A stretch of 64,000 nucleotides of DNA from contig NZ_CP010055.1 of the NCBI RefSeq assembly GCF_000801315.1, positions 1-64,000 of the forward strand, read 5' to 3'. Numbering within the stretch: the stretch's first letter is position 1; every line of letters begins with the position of its first letter. A program made the position numbers and the translations under genes. Of the stretch, positions 55,003 through 63,796 are shown piece after piece. Below the pieces are notes generated by a model. It did no database searches. It was not told where the DNA came from and saw only the letters and a program-made list of their open reading frames with translations. Origin of the DNA: Hymenobacter sp. DG25B. GTDB lineage: Bacteria; Bacteroidota; Bacteroidia; Cytophagales; Hymenobacteraceae.

Positions 55003-56100
55003 ATGAAACAACTGCTTCTCCTGTGTTGGCTGCTGCTGGCGGCGTTTGGGGCCTCGGCCCAGAAAACGAAAATCAAAACCAAGGGTGCTGTTGCGGAAGC
55101 TACCACCACAGACCGGCGCTGGACGCCAGAGAAAGCCCAAGCCTGGTACAAGGCCCATCCCTGGATTAGCGGGGCCAACTTTGCGCCCAGCTCGGCCATC
55201 AATCAGCTGGAAATGTGGCAGGCCGCCACATTTGACCCCACCACCATTGACCGGGAGCTGGGCTGGGCCGAGAGCATCGGCTTTAATACCATGCGGGTGT
55301 TTCTGCACAGCGTGGCCTGGCAGCAGGACCCCGCCGGCTTCAAGAAGCGCCTGAATGACTACCTGGCGCTTGCCGACAAGCACCACATCCAGACCATCCT
55401 GGTGTTTTTTGATGACTGCTGGAACAAGGAGCCCAAGCCCGGCCCGCAGCCCGCGCCCAAAACCGGCATTCACAACTCCGGCTGGATGCAGGATCCCGGT
55501 GACGTCATTTCCCGGGACTCTGTGTCTTTTGTTAAGCTGAAACCCTACGTGCAGGATGTGCTGCAGGCATTCAAAAACGACAAGCGCATTCTTTTCTGGG
55601 ACCTGTACAACGAGCCGGGCAACTCTGGCAAGCGCACTGCCTCTTTGCCGCTGGTGCGCAACGTTTTTGCCTGGGCCCGGGAAGTAAACCCCGAGCAGCC
55701 CCTGAGCGTGGGGCTTTGGGCCTGGGACTTTGCCGAGCTGAACGCCCTGCAGCTGCGCCACTCCGACATTGTCACGTATCACGACTACGAAGACGAGGCC
55801 TGGCACCAGCGCGTAATTCAGCTGCTGAAAGCCAGCGGCCGCCCTGTTATCTGCACTGAGTACATGGCCCGGCCCCGCAACAGCCGCTTTGCGAATATTC
55901 TGCCCCTGCTAAAGCGGGAAAAAGTGGGCGCTATCAACTGGGGGCTGGTGGAAGGCAAAACCAACACCAAGTATGCCTGGGACACGCCCCTGGCCGATGG
56001 CAGTGAGCCAATAGAGTGGTTTCACGAAGTCTTCCGCCAGGATGGGCAGCCCTACCGCCGGGATGAAACCGACCTGATCAAGAAGCTCAACGGCAAGTAG
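55003..56100 (+). CDS. GH5-like (clan A) cellulase-family glycosyl hydrolase
   Basis: A secreted retaining glycosidase of about 366 residues; ATG 54991 gives four more residues, but 55003 (MKQLLLLCWLLLAAFGASA) makes the better signal peptide. The TIM barrel has WISGANFAPSSAINQLEMWQ, IGFNTMRVFLHSVAWQQDP, the acid/base Glu in FWDLYNEPGNSGK, and the probable nucleophile Glu in PVICTEYMARPRNSRF. Such proteins are often labelled 1,4-beta-xylanase or cellulase without proof. It heads a three-gene plus-strand cluster with two GH43 genes; the next gene starts 1 base after its stop codon. Confidence 0.8.
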   Translation: MKQLLLLCWLLLAAFGASAQKTKIKTKGAVAEATTTDRRWTPEKAQAWYKAHPWISGANFAPSSAINQLEMWQAATFDPTTIDRELGWAESIGFNTMRVFLHSVAWQQDPAGFKKRLNDYLALADKHHIQTILVFFDDCWNKEPKPGPQPAPKTGIHNSGWMQDPGDVISRDSVSFVKLKPYVQDVLQAFKNDKRILFWDLYNEPGNSGKRTASLPLVRNVFAWAREVNPEQPLSVGLWAWDFAELNALQLRHSDIVTYHDYEDEAWHQRVIQLLKASGRPVICTEYMARPRNSRFANILPLLKREKVGAINWGLVEGKTNTKYAWDTPLADGSEPIEWFHEVFRQDGQPYRRDETDLIKKLNGK

Positions 56101-56101
56101 G

Positions 56102-57187
56102 ATGGCTGCGCATCTAGCTGGCGTATGCGCGGCGTGGCGCCGGCGACTACCGGTGGCCGGGCTGGTCCTGTGCCTTTTTATTGCCGCTCCGGGCCTGGCG
56201 CAAGCGCCTGCCCCTACGTTTGTCAACCCGCTGCTGCCCTCCGGGGCCGACCCGTGGAGCATTTACCACGAAGGCTACTACTACTATACCCACACCACCG
56301 GCCACAATATCACCCTCTGGAAAACCCGCTCCCTGAGTCAGCTTTCCCAGGCGGCGGGCCAGGTGGTGTGGACGCCGCCCGCCGAAGGGCCTAACGCGCA
56401 CGGCATCTGGGCCCCGGAGCTGCACCGCATCCAGGGCAAATGGTATCTGTATTACTCCGCCGATGCGGGCAGCAACCGGACTCACCGGCTCTGGGTGCTG
56501 GAGAATTCTTCTCCCGACCCGCTGCAGGGCACCTGGGTCAGTAAAGGGCAGCTCTCCGATGGCAGCAATACATGGGCTATTGATGGGTCCGTGTTCGAGC
56601 ACCGAAACAGGCTGTACCTGGTCTGGTCGGGGTGGGAGGGCGACGTGAACGGGCGGCAAAGCATTTACCTGGCCCGGCTGAAAAACCCCTGGCAGGTGAA
56701 GGGCCGGCGCCGGCTCATCTCCACTCCCCAGTATGCCTGGGAAAAGGACGGCGACCTGCACGACCCGGAGAACCCGCCCCACGTGGATGTAAACGAAGGC
56801 CCACAGCTGTTGCAGCACGGCGGCAAGCTGTTCCTGGTTTACTCCGCCAGCGGCTGCTGGACCGACTCCTACGCCCTGGGCATGCTCACGGCCCGGGCCG
56901 GCCGCAATCTGCGCCGGCCGCGGTCCTGGGTTAAGTCCAGGGAGCCGGTGTTCCGGCAAAACGCCACCGCGGGCGTGTTTGCTCCGGGGCACAACTCGTT
57001 TTTTAAGTCGCCGGACGGCACCCAGGACTGGATTCTGTACCACGCCAACAGCCAGCCCGGGCAGGGCTGCGGCAGCCAGCGCAGCCCCCGCATGCAGCCC
57101 TTTTCCTGGAATCCGGATGGCTCGCCCAACTTTGGTTCTCCGCAGCCGGCCGGCCGGGCCCTGCCCCGGCCCTCGGGCGAGCACTAA
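56102..57187 (+). CDS. GH43 exo-arabinofuranosidase-type enzyme
   Basis: A 361-residue single-domain GH43, paralogue of the enzyme at 35513, secreted (LVLCLFIAAPGLAQA). Catalytic acids: Asp in NPLLPSGADPWSIYHEGYYY, Asp in NTWAIDGSVFEHRNRLYLVW, Glu in VDVNEGPQLLQHGGKLFLVY. It shares the C-terminal pattern GCGSQRSPRMQPFSW. No operator of the ACACAANCGNTTGTGT type is seen in front of this cluster, so it is probably controlled separately from the main PUL. Confidence 0.89.
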   Translation: MAAHLAGVCAAWRRRLPVAGLVLCLFIAAPGLAQAPAPTFVNPLLPSGADPWSIYHEGYYYYTHTTGHNITLWKTRSLSQLSQAAGQVVWTPPAEGPNAHGIWAPELHRIQGKWYLYYSADAGSNRTHRLWVLENSSPDPLQGTWVSKGQLSDGSNTWAIDGSVFEHRNRLYLVWSGWEGDVNGRQSIYLARLKNPWQVKGRRRLISTPQYAWEKDGDLHDPENPPHVDVNEGPQLLQHGGKLFLVYSASGCWTDSYALGMLTARAGRNLRRPRSWVKSREPVFRQNATAGVFAPGHNSFFKSPDGTQDWILYHANSQPGQGCGSQRSPRMQPFSWNPDGSPNFGSPQPAGRALPRPSGEH

Positions 57188-57256
57188 CCCGGCCTGAGTA
57201 TGGGTCGGCACCCCCGGGCAATACCCTGTTATCCACTCCTCTGAATACCCCCCGCT

Positions 57257-58867
57257 ATGCCCCGTTTTCTGGCCCATCAACTCTATACCGCCCAGGCTTT
57301 GGTAGTAGGCCTGGGGCTGCTGGCAGCCTGTCAGCGCCCCTTATCCACCACAAGCCCGGACACCAGGCCCGGGAAATCCGGTAATACGCCCCCGGTTTCC
57401 CTGCCTAACCCGGTGCTGGCCGGCGACTATCCGGACCCCTCCGTTACCAAGGTGGGCAATACCTACTGGGCCACGGCCACCTCCTCCAACTGGGGGCCGG
57501 CGTTTCCGCTGCTGAAATCCGGCAACCTGACCAGCTGGGCGCTGGTGGGCCACGTGTTTCCGGATGGCCCGCCCGCCTGGGCCGACTATTACTTCTGGGC
57601 CCCGGAAATCAGCCAGGAAAATGGCAGGACCTACGTGTACTACACGGCCCACCAGCGCGGGGGCAATCTGGCCGTGGGCGTGGCCAGCGCCCCCAACCCC
57701 GCCGGCCCCTACACCGACCATGGCCCCCTGGTGGGGCAGCCCCACGGCTCCATTGACGGCTTTCCCATGCGCGACGAAAGCGGCCGGCTGTACCTGATCT
57801 GGAAGGAGGACGGCAACAGCGTGCAGGAGCCCACGCCCATTTGGGCGCAGCGGATGAATGAAGAGCGCACGGCCCTGGTAGGGGAGAAAGTGGAGCTGTT
57901 CCGCAACGATGCCAGCACCTGGGAGGGGAACCTGGTGGAAGGCGTTTCTCTGGTGCGCCACAACGGTTACTTCTATGCGTTCTATGCGGCCAATGGCTGC
58001 TGCGGCAGCGGCTGCACCTACGCCACCGGCGTGGCCCGCGCAGAAAACCTGCTGGGCCCCTGGGAGAAATACTCCCGGAATCCGGTACTGATGAACAATG
58101 ATACCTGGAAGTGCCCGGGCCACGGCACTGTAGTGGAGGACAAAGGGCGCTGGTACCTGCTGCACCACGCCTACAATACCGACGGGCAGCAGTTTGTGGG
58201 GCGCCAGGGCGTGCTCAGTGAGTTTGTGTGGACCGAAAGCGGCTGGCCCTCTTTCAAGGGGGGGAGCACGCCGGTAGCCAGTACTGCAGCCGGGCCGCGG
58301 TCTTTTAATGATGAGTTTACCGGCCCGGCATTGCGAAGCTCCTGGCAGTGGCCAATCGAGCAGCGCCCGTCTTATCGGCTGCAGGGTGGCCGGCTATATC
58401 TTACGGCCCGCCCCGACCATAGCGGAGCCGCCCTAGGGCAGACTACTACCTCCCCGAATTATACGGCTGTCACCACCCTATTGAATTACACCGCTCTTCC
58501 GGCCGGCACCCGAGCGGGAGTGGCCGCGCACGGCGACCAGGACAACGCGCTGGCCCTCCTGGCCGATTCCCAAAAGCTGGCTCTTACCCGTATTGAAAAA
58601 GGAGAAACCAGGATTTTAGAGGAGGCCGTCCTTCCGGCCGATAAGTCGGTGCAACTATGGCTGCGGGTACGGGAAGGCCGGCGCTTTTCCTTTCTCTGGA
58701 GCGTAGATGAGGGGAAAACCATGCATCCGCTCCCCGCGGACGGAACTTCGGTAGATGGCAGCTTCCTGCCACCCTGGGACCGGGGAATTCGGGCCGGCCT
58801 GCTGGTACAAGGGCCCAGCTCCACAAAAGCGGTGTTCGATTTCTTCTCCCTTAGCAACCAGCTCTGA
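57257..58867 (+). CDS. GH43 glycosidase with C-terminal beta-sandwich
   Basis: A 536-residue lipoprotein-type enzyme (signal LVVGLGLLAAC). The GH43 propeller has DYPDPSVTKVGNTYWATATS (base Asp), GSIDGFPMRDESGRLYLIWK (Asp) and NLVEGVSLVRHNGYFYAFYA (acid Glu). From about residue 350 a concanavalin-A-like domain (FNDEFTGPALRSSWQWPIEQ; DQDNALALLADSQKLALTRI) matches the beta-xylosidase C-terminal module. It probably acts on arabinoxylan or arabinan side chains. It is 69 bases downstream of the GH43 at 56102. Confidence 0.88.
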   Translation: MPRFLAHQLYTAQALVVGLGLLAACQRPLSTTSPDTRPGKSGNTPPVSLPNPVLAGDYPDPSVTKVGNTYWATATSSNWGPAFPLLKSGNLTSWALVGHVFPDGPPAWADYYFWAPEISQENGRTYVYYTAHQRGGNLAVGVASAPNPAGPYTDHGPLVGQPHGSIDGFPMRDESGRLYLIWKEDGNSVQEPTPIWAQRMNEERTALVGEKVELFRNDASTWEGNLVEGVSLVRHNGYFYAFYAANGCCGSGCTYATGVARAENLLGPWEKYSRNPVLMNNDTWKCPGHGTVVEDKGRWYLLHHAYNTDGQQFVGRQGVLSEFVWTESGWPSFKGGSTPVASTAAGPRSFNDEFTGPALRSSWQWPIEQRPSYRLQGGRLYLTARPDHSGAALGQTTTSPNYTAVTTLLNYTALPAGTRAGVAAHGDQDNALALLADSQKLALTRIEKGETRILEEAVLPADKSVQLWLRVREGRRFSFLWSVDEGKTMHPLPADGTSVDGSFLPPWDRGIRAGLLVQGPSSTKAVFDFFSLSNQL

Positions 58868-58912
58868 TAAAAAGCGGATTCGCTTTCTAAACTTGACTGG
58901 GATGGGTTCTGG

Positions 58913-59152
58913 TCAGCACCACTTTGTTCTTAGCGGGCTGCAAGGCAGCAAAGAGGGCTTGCCTTTTGGTATTTGTAGCGCCGTTTCTACCGAATATGCT
59001 TTGCCATTGTTCAGATAGATGAATAACTGTCGGTACTTCTGGTCCTCCCGATACAAGCTGTTCAGCGCCTGTTTCAATTGTGGGTTAAGTCAGGCTTGAG
59101 CAAAAGAGGAAACGGCTAACAACAGCATCCCGAATTAGAGTAGGCATTTCAT
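58913..59152 (-). pseudogene. Decayed small secreted protein (DUF6624-like)
   Basis: From ATG 59152 one frame reads a signal peptide (FGMLLLAVSSFAQA) and LNPQLKQALNSLYREDQKYR, then a tail, but is interrupted by a TAA at codon 6 and a TGA just after the signal peptide. The LxxLYxxDQxYR pattern recalls DUF6624 proteins. This is a pseudogene. Confidence 0.5.
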
Positions 59153-59986
59153 ATGAATAAAAGGAAGCAATGGTAATCCCAACCGCCTGTGGGCTACCTG
59201 TCCTGGTATAGCTACTGGCTTTAAGCTAGGCACTGGTGCTCTAAAGAATTCTTGCGAAACCGGCCCAGCAATGGGGCGCATTTACAAAGTGTTGGGGTTA
59301 TGACGAAGGTGGCAACAGCGCGTAGCTTACTCCCTTCGTTGGGGCAAATTCCAAATGATATTCCTCTTTCAATTCAAAGGCATGAGGGTCGTTAACATTC
59401 ACACGCGAAACATCTCTCAATCCGCGCTTCGGAGAGGCGGACTCTTGAGGACCCTGTCTTCTGAAAATGACTTGATGCTGGCCACCGATAAGTGGTCCCC
59501 CATGCTGCTGGACAAGGAATTGGCAGTCGGGTCATAAGGGGGACACGGCCCCATAAGGTATCTTGTGGAAGACTATAAGCCAGATACCTATATTCAAGAT
59601 TTACCATCCCCCAAGGGTTTGAAGGGCTTCATCGGTTTGATATCACGGCCGTAGCTCCGGAGGAGAGCAAACTAAAACACCATTGAGATGACAACCCCTT
59701 CAGTTCCTACGTCAAGCTGACCAAGGATTTCGACACCGGCCAGTCCGAACCCGTAGGCTCGCCCCTAAAGCCGCGATTCGCGCAGCCGGAAACCGGCCTG
59801 GCTACCGGTATTCTATGCTTTCCCCATCCCTTTGGCCGTTATAACTACCAGCCTGGTCGTTTGTCAGGCTGGCTTTTGTCCTTAACCCAGCAGCTATCTA
59901 CAAGGGAGATACCTGCTAGGGAGAAAAGGGGCCTTAACATCCCTGCCCCGATATTTGCTTTCCTTAGCCATTCTGTAGCCCAGCCC
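59153..59986. other. Degenerate intergenic DNA
   Basis: More than 800 bases without an intact gene. Pieces such as HRFDITAVAPEESKLKHH near 59640 (plus strand) look like fragments of a lost coding sequence broken by stops. Nothing can be named. Confidence 0.35.
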
Positions 59987-61285
59987 GTGCAGCTCTCCCT
60001 GACCGACCAAAGTCCACCCCGCGTTGTGCTTTCCCGCGCGTCCCTGATCGTGGCCGCCTGCTCGACCATCATTGAATGGTATGACTTCACGCTTTGCCTG
60101 TATTTCGCCACCGTTCTCTCGCGGGTGTTTTTCGGCCCCGGAGAAGCGTCGCTGCTCCTCGCCCTGGGTGGGTTTGCCGTCTCCTATCTCATGCGCCCCT
60201 TGGGTGCGATGGTCTTCGGGCACATCGGCGACCGGTACGGCAGGCTGCGGATGATGCTGTTATCTATGGCCCTGATGACGGGGGCCATGCTGGCCACGGC
60301 CCTGCTGCCCACCCACGCGCAAATCGGGCCGTGGGCCGGGTGGCTGCTCCTCTTGCTGCGCTGCCTGATGGCCTTCTCCGTGGGGGGCGAGTACACGGGG
60401 GTAGTCGCCTACCTGCTGGAAGGGGCCCGACCCGGCCGCCGCGGCCTGATTACCTCCCTGGCGGCGGCGGCCAGTGAAGTAGGGGCCTTGCTGGCGGTGG
60501 GCGTGTGCGCCGTGCTCGTGTACCGGCTGCCGGCCGGCAGCGTGGATACCTGGGGCTGGCGCCTGCCTTTTCTGCTGGGCGCGGTCCTGGCCGGCGGCGT
60601 CTGGCTGGCCCGTTCCACCATGCAGGAGTCGCCGGACTTCGAGCGGCAACTAGCCGCGGGCACCGTGCCCGAGGAGCCGCTGCGCTACACGCTGCGCCAC
60701 CACCGCGCCGCCATCTTCCGCACGTTCTCCATCTCGGCGCTGGGTTCTATTACCTACTACGTGGGCATTACCTATGTGCCTACATTCCTGGCCACTACCG
60801 GGCAGCGCGGGGAGGGTGAAGCGCTGGGGCTGTCGACCCTGGCGGCCCTGGTCGTCATTCTGGTCACGCCCCTGGTGGGGATGCTCTCCGACCGGGTGGG
60901 CCGAAAACCGGTGCTGGCGGTGCTGGCCGGAGCCAGCGCCCTGCTGCCCATCACTATGTTTTCGCTCATGCACGGCGGCAGCTCCCAGCAGGCAGTCCTT
61001 GGAGCCGCCCTGCTGGCGGCCGTGGCGGGGGGCATCAGCGCCGTTGGGGCTGCCGCCACCGCCGAGCAGTTTCCTGGTGAAGGCCGGCTGAGCGGGCTGG
61101 CCCTGGGAGCGACAGCGGCCACGGCCATCTTTGGGGGCTTGACGCCCTTCGTCGCGGAGCTGCTCATCGCCCGCACGGGCTGGCCCCTGGTGCCGGGCGC
61201 CATGATTGCCCTGGTCGCGCTGCTGGTGCTGCCCGTCCTGCTGACCATGCCCGAAACTGCTTTCCCTTCCAAACCCCAGAAATAA
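59987..61285 (+). CDS. MFS transporter, metabolite:H+ symporter (MHS/ProP-like) family
   Basis: A 12-helix carrier. GTG 59987 (VQLSLTDQSPPRVVLSRASL) is the likely start; codons upstream to 59861 lie in degenerate sequence. MHS signatures: ACSTIIEWYDFTLCLYFATV at helix 1, YLMRPLGAMVFGHIGDRYGR with motif A, FSVGGEYTGVVAYLLEGA, and TPLVGMLSDRVGRKPVLAVL in the second half. About 432 residues. Substrates in the family are organic acids, betaine or proline; the one here is unknown. It stands alone. Confidence 0.85.
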   Translation: MQLSLTDQSPPRVVLSRASLIVAACSTIIEWYDFTLCLYFATVLSRVFFGPGEASLLLALGGFAVSYLMRPLGAMVFGHIGDRYGRLRMMLLSMALMTGAMLATALLPTHAQIGPWAGWLLLLLRCLMAFSVGGEYTGVVAYLLEGARPGRRGLITSLAAAASEVGALLAVGVCAVLVYRLPAGSVDTWGWRLPFLLGAVLAGGVWLARSTMQESPDFERQLAAGTVPEEPLRYTLRHHRAAIFRTFSISALGSITYYVGITYVPTFLATTGQRGEGEALGLSTLAALVVILVTPLVGMLSDRVGRKPVLAVLAGASALLPITMFSLMHGGSSQQAVLGAALLAAVAGGISAVGAAATAEQFPGEGRLSGLALGATAATAIFGGLTPFVAELLIARTGWPLVPGAMIALVALLVLPVLLTMPETAFPSKPQK

Positions 61286-61575
61286 CCTAGCCCCGCTCTT
61301 CCTCCTTTGGGAAGGGCCTGATTGTCGGGCCTCCGGCTTAAGGGGAAGCTATAATACCCGGGGCCAGGTAGCCTGACCTGCCCCGGCTGTGCTGATAAAA
61401 AAGCCCCGGGCAGGGTGCTGCCACCGAACGCCCGCCGCTCAAAAGGCCCCTGTATGCTTTTGATCGAACCTTTAGCCGGCGCCCGGTTTATAGTCCCGAT
61501 TCTCCGGGGGCGGCTCCTATCGCCCCATTGCATCGGAAAGTCAGGTATCTCCTCTTAACCCACCGGTCCAAACTG

Positions 61576-61797
61576 ATGAAACTTACTCTTGTTCTCACGG
61601 CCGCGCTGGCGGCGCTGGCCCTGCCCTCGACGGCTCAATCCACCACCCCCGCCGCGCCCGACCAGATTTCCACTAAGAAAGGACCACTCACGGTGCAGCC
61701 CATCACGCACGGCAGCGTGGTGTTGCCCCGCGGGCTGGCGGCCGGGATATACGTGGTACGGGCTTGGAACTCGGCCCTGCACTTGGCCATGGAGTAG
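61576..61797 (+). pseudogene. Chimeric remnant: MBL-fold hydrolase 5' end joined to a T9SS tail
   Basis: ATG 61576 begins a signal peptide (LTLVLTAALAALALPSTAQS) and the start of a secreted metallo-beta-lactamase-fold hydrolase (APDQISTKKGPLTVQPITHG then SVVL). At about 61722 it changes to PRGLAAGIYVVRAWNS, which is typical of the last strand of a type IX secretion sorting domain. The active-site HxHxDH region is absent. It is a fusion of two gene fragments, not a working enzyme. Confidence 0.6.
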
Positions 61798-61900
61798 TAG
61801 CAGCCCGCTAAACGATGGTAGGTACTGGTTAGCGAATTCAGCGGGTATGCAAGATACCTGCGCGATCTAAATATACCCTATCGGGTGTTAAAAGCTGAGC

Positions 61901-61965
61901 TGGTCTAGGAATGATGGACAGCAGAAGGAAGATACGTCATTCTGCTGTCCATCATTCCTAGACCA
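61901..61965. repeat. Perfect 26-bp inverted repeat
   Basis: Arms 61901-61926 and 61940-61965 are perfect reverse complements (core GGTCTAGGAATGATGGACAG), with a 13-base loop. It has no T run fitting a terminator role. It lies upstream of the tyrosine recombinase and contains the CTAGACCACCTCA motif at its right edge. Confidence 0.85.
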
Positions 61966-61977
61966 CCTCACTATCGG

Positions 61978-62023
61978 ATAAGGTCCGATAAGCTTCTCTT
62001 ATCGGACCTTATTATTATATTTG
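61978..62023 (+). promoter_or_regulatory. Recombinase promoter with 15-bp inverted repeat
   Basis: The arms ATAAGGTCCGATAAG (61978-61992) and CTTATCGGACCTTAT (61998-62012) are perfect, with a 5-base loop. TATATTTG at 62016-62023 fits the Bacteroidota -7 box exactly. The palindrome would cover the -33 region, suggesting control by the recombinase or another protein. Confidence 0.65.
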
Positions 62024-62070
62024 ATTTCGAGCCCAAAAATCCCCGGTTTACTCCTTTATATATAGGTTAC

Positions 62071-63033
62071 ATGGAAAACTCCGCCGAGCTCTCGATTCCC
62101 GGTAACACCTCGTCGGCGCTCGCCCACCTGGCCGAGCACACTTCCCGCTACGTGGAGGCCGGCCTGAGCGGGGCGGCGAATACGGCCAAAGCCTACGCCG
62201 GGGATTTAAAGCGGTTCGGCATTTGGTGCGCCGAGCACGGGCTCGAGCCGCTGCCGTGTTCGGTGGACACGCTCGCGGGATTTGTGACGCACCTGGCTGA
62301 AACTGGTAAAAAAGTGTCGACCATTCAGCGGCACTGCGCGGCCGTGACCAAAGCGCACGCGTTGCGCGGGATTGACTCGCCCACGGACGACAAGAAATTT
62401 AAGGTACTCATGGAAGGCATTGCCCGGGTTAAGGGTGTACGTCAGAAACAGGCCCCGGCGTTTACGCTGGCCAACTTCAAGCGGACCGTGAAAAGCATCG
62501 ATGCCAAAACCCTGGCGGGGCTGCGCGACCGGGTGGTTCTGCTGCTGGGGTTTACCGGAGCCTTTCGCCGCTCGGAGCTGGCGGCGTTGAATATTGAAGA
62601 CTTGTCGTTTTCGGAGGAAGGCTTGATTGTCAACCTGGCCAAGAGCAAGACGAACCAGTACAGTGCGGCCGAGGAAAAAGCTGTCTTCTACTCGCCGGAT
62701 TTCAAACTGTGTCCTATTCGTACGCTGGAGGCCTGGGTGAAGAGGCTGGACCGTACCACCGGGCCGGTGTTTGTGTCTTTCCGCAAGGGCGAGCGACTAA
62801 CCGAAAGGAGGCTAACGGATAAGCACTTGAACTTGATTGTGCAGCGCTATCTGGGACCAAAGTATTCAGCTCACTCACTCAGAGCATCATTCGTAACTGT
62901 GGCTAAGCTAGCTGGGGCTGACGACTCCGAGGTGATGAACCAGACGAAACACAAGACCAGCGAGATGATTCGGCGCTACACTCGCCTCGATAACGTGCGT
63001 CAACACAATGCTGCCCAGAAACTAGGGCTCTAG
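62071..63033 (+). CDS. Tyrosine recombinase (phage-integrase family)
   Basis: A 320-residue site-specific recombinase. N-terminal SAM-like core-binding domain (residues about 15-110, YVEAGLSGAANTAKAYAGDL). The catalytic domain has the Arg in GFTGAFRRSELAAL (about R176), a Lys in the beta-hairpin (about K193), HSLR (H268, R271), His in QTKHKTSEMI (H294) and the nucleophile Tyr in RRYTR (Y303). All active-site residues are present, so it should work. It is a paralogue of the recombinase that begins at 63797. It resembles the stand-alone recombinases of plasmids and small genomic islands in Hymenobacter rather than XerC/XerD. Confidence 0.92.
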   Translation: MENSAELSIPGNTSSALAHLAEHTSRYVEAGLSGAANTAKAYAGDLKRFGIWCAEHGLEPLPCSVDTLAGFVTHLAETGKKVSTIQRHCAAVTKAHALRGIDSPTDDKKFKVLMEGIARVKGVRQKQAPAFTLANFKRTVKSIDAKTLAGLRDRVVLLLGFTGAFRRSELAALNIEDLSFSEEGLIVNLAKSKTNQYSAAEEKAVFYSPDFKLCPIRTLEAWVKRLDRTTGPVFVSFRKGERLTERRLTDKHLNLIVQRYLGPKYSAHSLRASFVTVAKLAGADDSEVMNQTKHKTSEMIRRYTRLDNVRQHNAAQKLGL

Positions 63034-63036
63034 CCT

Positions 63037-63131
63037 CTAATAAACGGTCGTTTTTTGTAGGGCTGTACATGATAGCTATACCGTCCGTAGATGCAGGTTT
63101 TTTGCGTCATTTTTGTACACCGTTTATTGGA
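63037..63131. repeat. Resolution-site-like inverted repeats
   Basis: TAATAAACGGT at about 63037-63048 and ACCGTTTATTGG at about 63118-63129 are inverted relative to each other and lie directly upstream of the truncated serine recombinase start. That arrangement fits a res site. Confidence 0.45.
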
Positions 63132-63145
63132 GGGCGATTTTCAGC

Positions 63146-63241
63146 ATGCGAGTAGCCATCTACGTCCTGGTATCAACCCGCGACAAAGGCCAGGACCCAG
63201 AGAACCAAGGACACCAGCTTCGCGCCTTTGCCGACAGATGA
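63146..63241 (+). pseudogene. Serine recombinase (resolvase), 5' fragment only
   Basis: ATG 63146 reads MRVAIYVLVSTRDKGQDPEN and QGHQLRAFADR, the standard N-terminus of a resolvase/invertase with the catalytic Ser in the VST motif. It stops after 31 residues where the 51-bp repeat begins (63235). The remaining 150 or more residues are missing. Confidence 0.75.
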
Positions 63242-63285
63242 TACGTTGGGACCCCGTGAAGAGACGCCAGGGGTAAAACGCCGAG
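63235..63285 (+). repeat. 51-bp repeat, copy B
   Basis: Matches 10915-10965 at 47 of 51 positions in the same orientation. It truncates the serine recombinase gene. Confidence 0.75.
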
Positions 63286-63796
63286 CGGCAGCATTCTTCA
63301 CTCGGCTATCCAGCGCCTAACCACTTCAAAACTCTCCTTCAAACAACGTCCCAACTCTGTCCGCCTAAACTAGACCACCTCATAGGTCCTCGCGTTTTAC
63401 TATAGGGCATCATCATCCATCCAGAAATCGTCCGGATTGCTTGCTCCACGAAGCGCTGCGTACTAGTAAGTTTCAAGTTAAGGACGAACGTCATTAACAT
63501 GAAATTTCAGCATTTCTGTGTGATGCGAACCATTTTTTTTGCGTGCCTTATAGAGCATAGCCCTGCCATCTTTAAAGAGCGCCTTGTGTCTGAAGCAGGA
63601 AACGGCCCTTATTACATTCTGGATAGATAGTGATTAGGAAGTCTTATCACTACCTACAACTTTAAGTAGTTTAGGTACGATAATCATTCATTATCATCCC
63701 TAATCTTTTCGTACTTTTACCCGGCCGATTTATAACAATCGGCTGCGCACGGGAGTCTGTGAGCACGACGTCGGACGGTCCTTCACGCCTGCACCC
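63286..63796. other. Intergenic region before the second recombinase
   Basis: About 510 bases. A minus-strand tail ALRGASNPDDFWMDDDAL ending near 63400 looks like the end of a lost small gene. The inverted repeat GATAATCATTCATTATC lies at about 63680, ahead of an AT-rich promoter-like stretch for the next gene. Nothing else is seen. Confidence 0.4.

Larger units (their letters stand above)
61958..63382. repeat. 13-bp direct repeats flanking the tyrosine recombinase
   Basis: CTAGACCACCTCA occurs at 61958-61970 and 63370-63382, on either side of the recombinase gene and the truncated serine recombinase. They could be attachment-site cores or element boundaries of a roughly 1.4-kb unit. Confidence 0.5.

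Noticed and set aside
56147..57280. A 377-codon minus-strand open frame
   Set aside because: It is antisense of the GH43 at 56102; composition is typical of a shadow frame.
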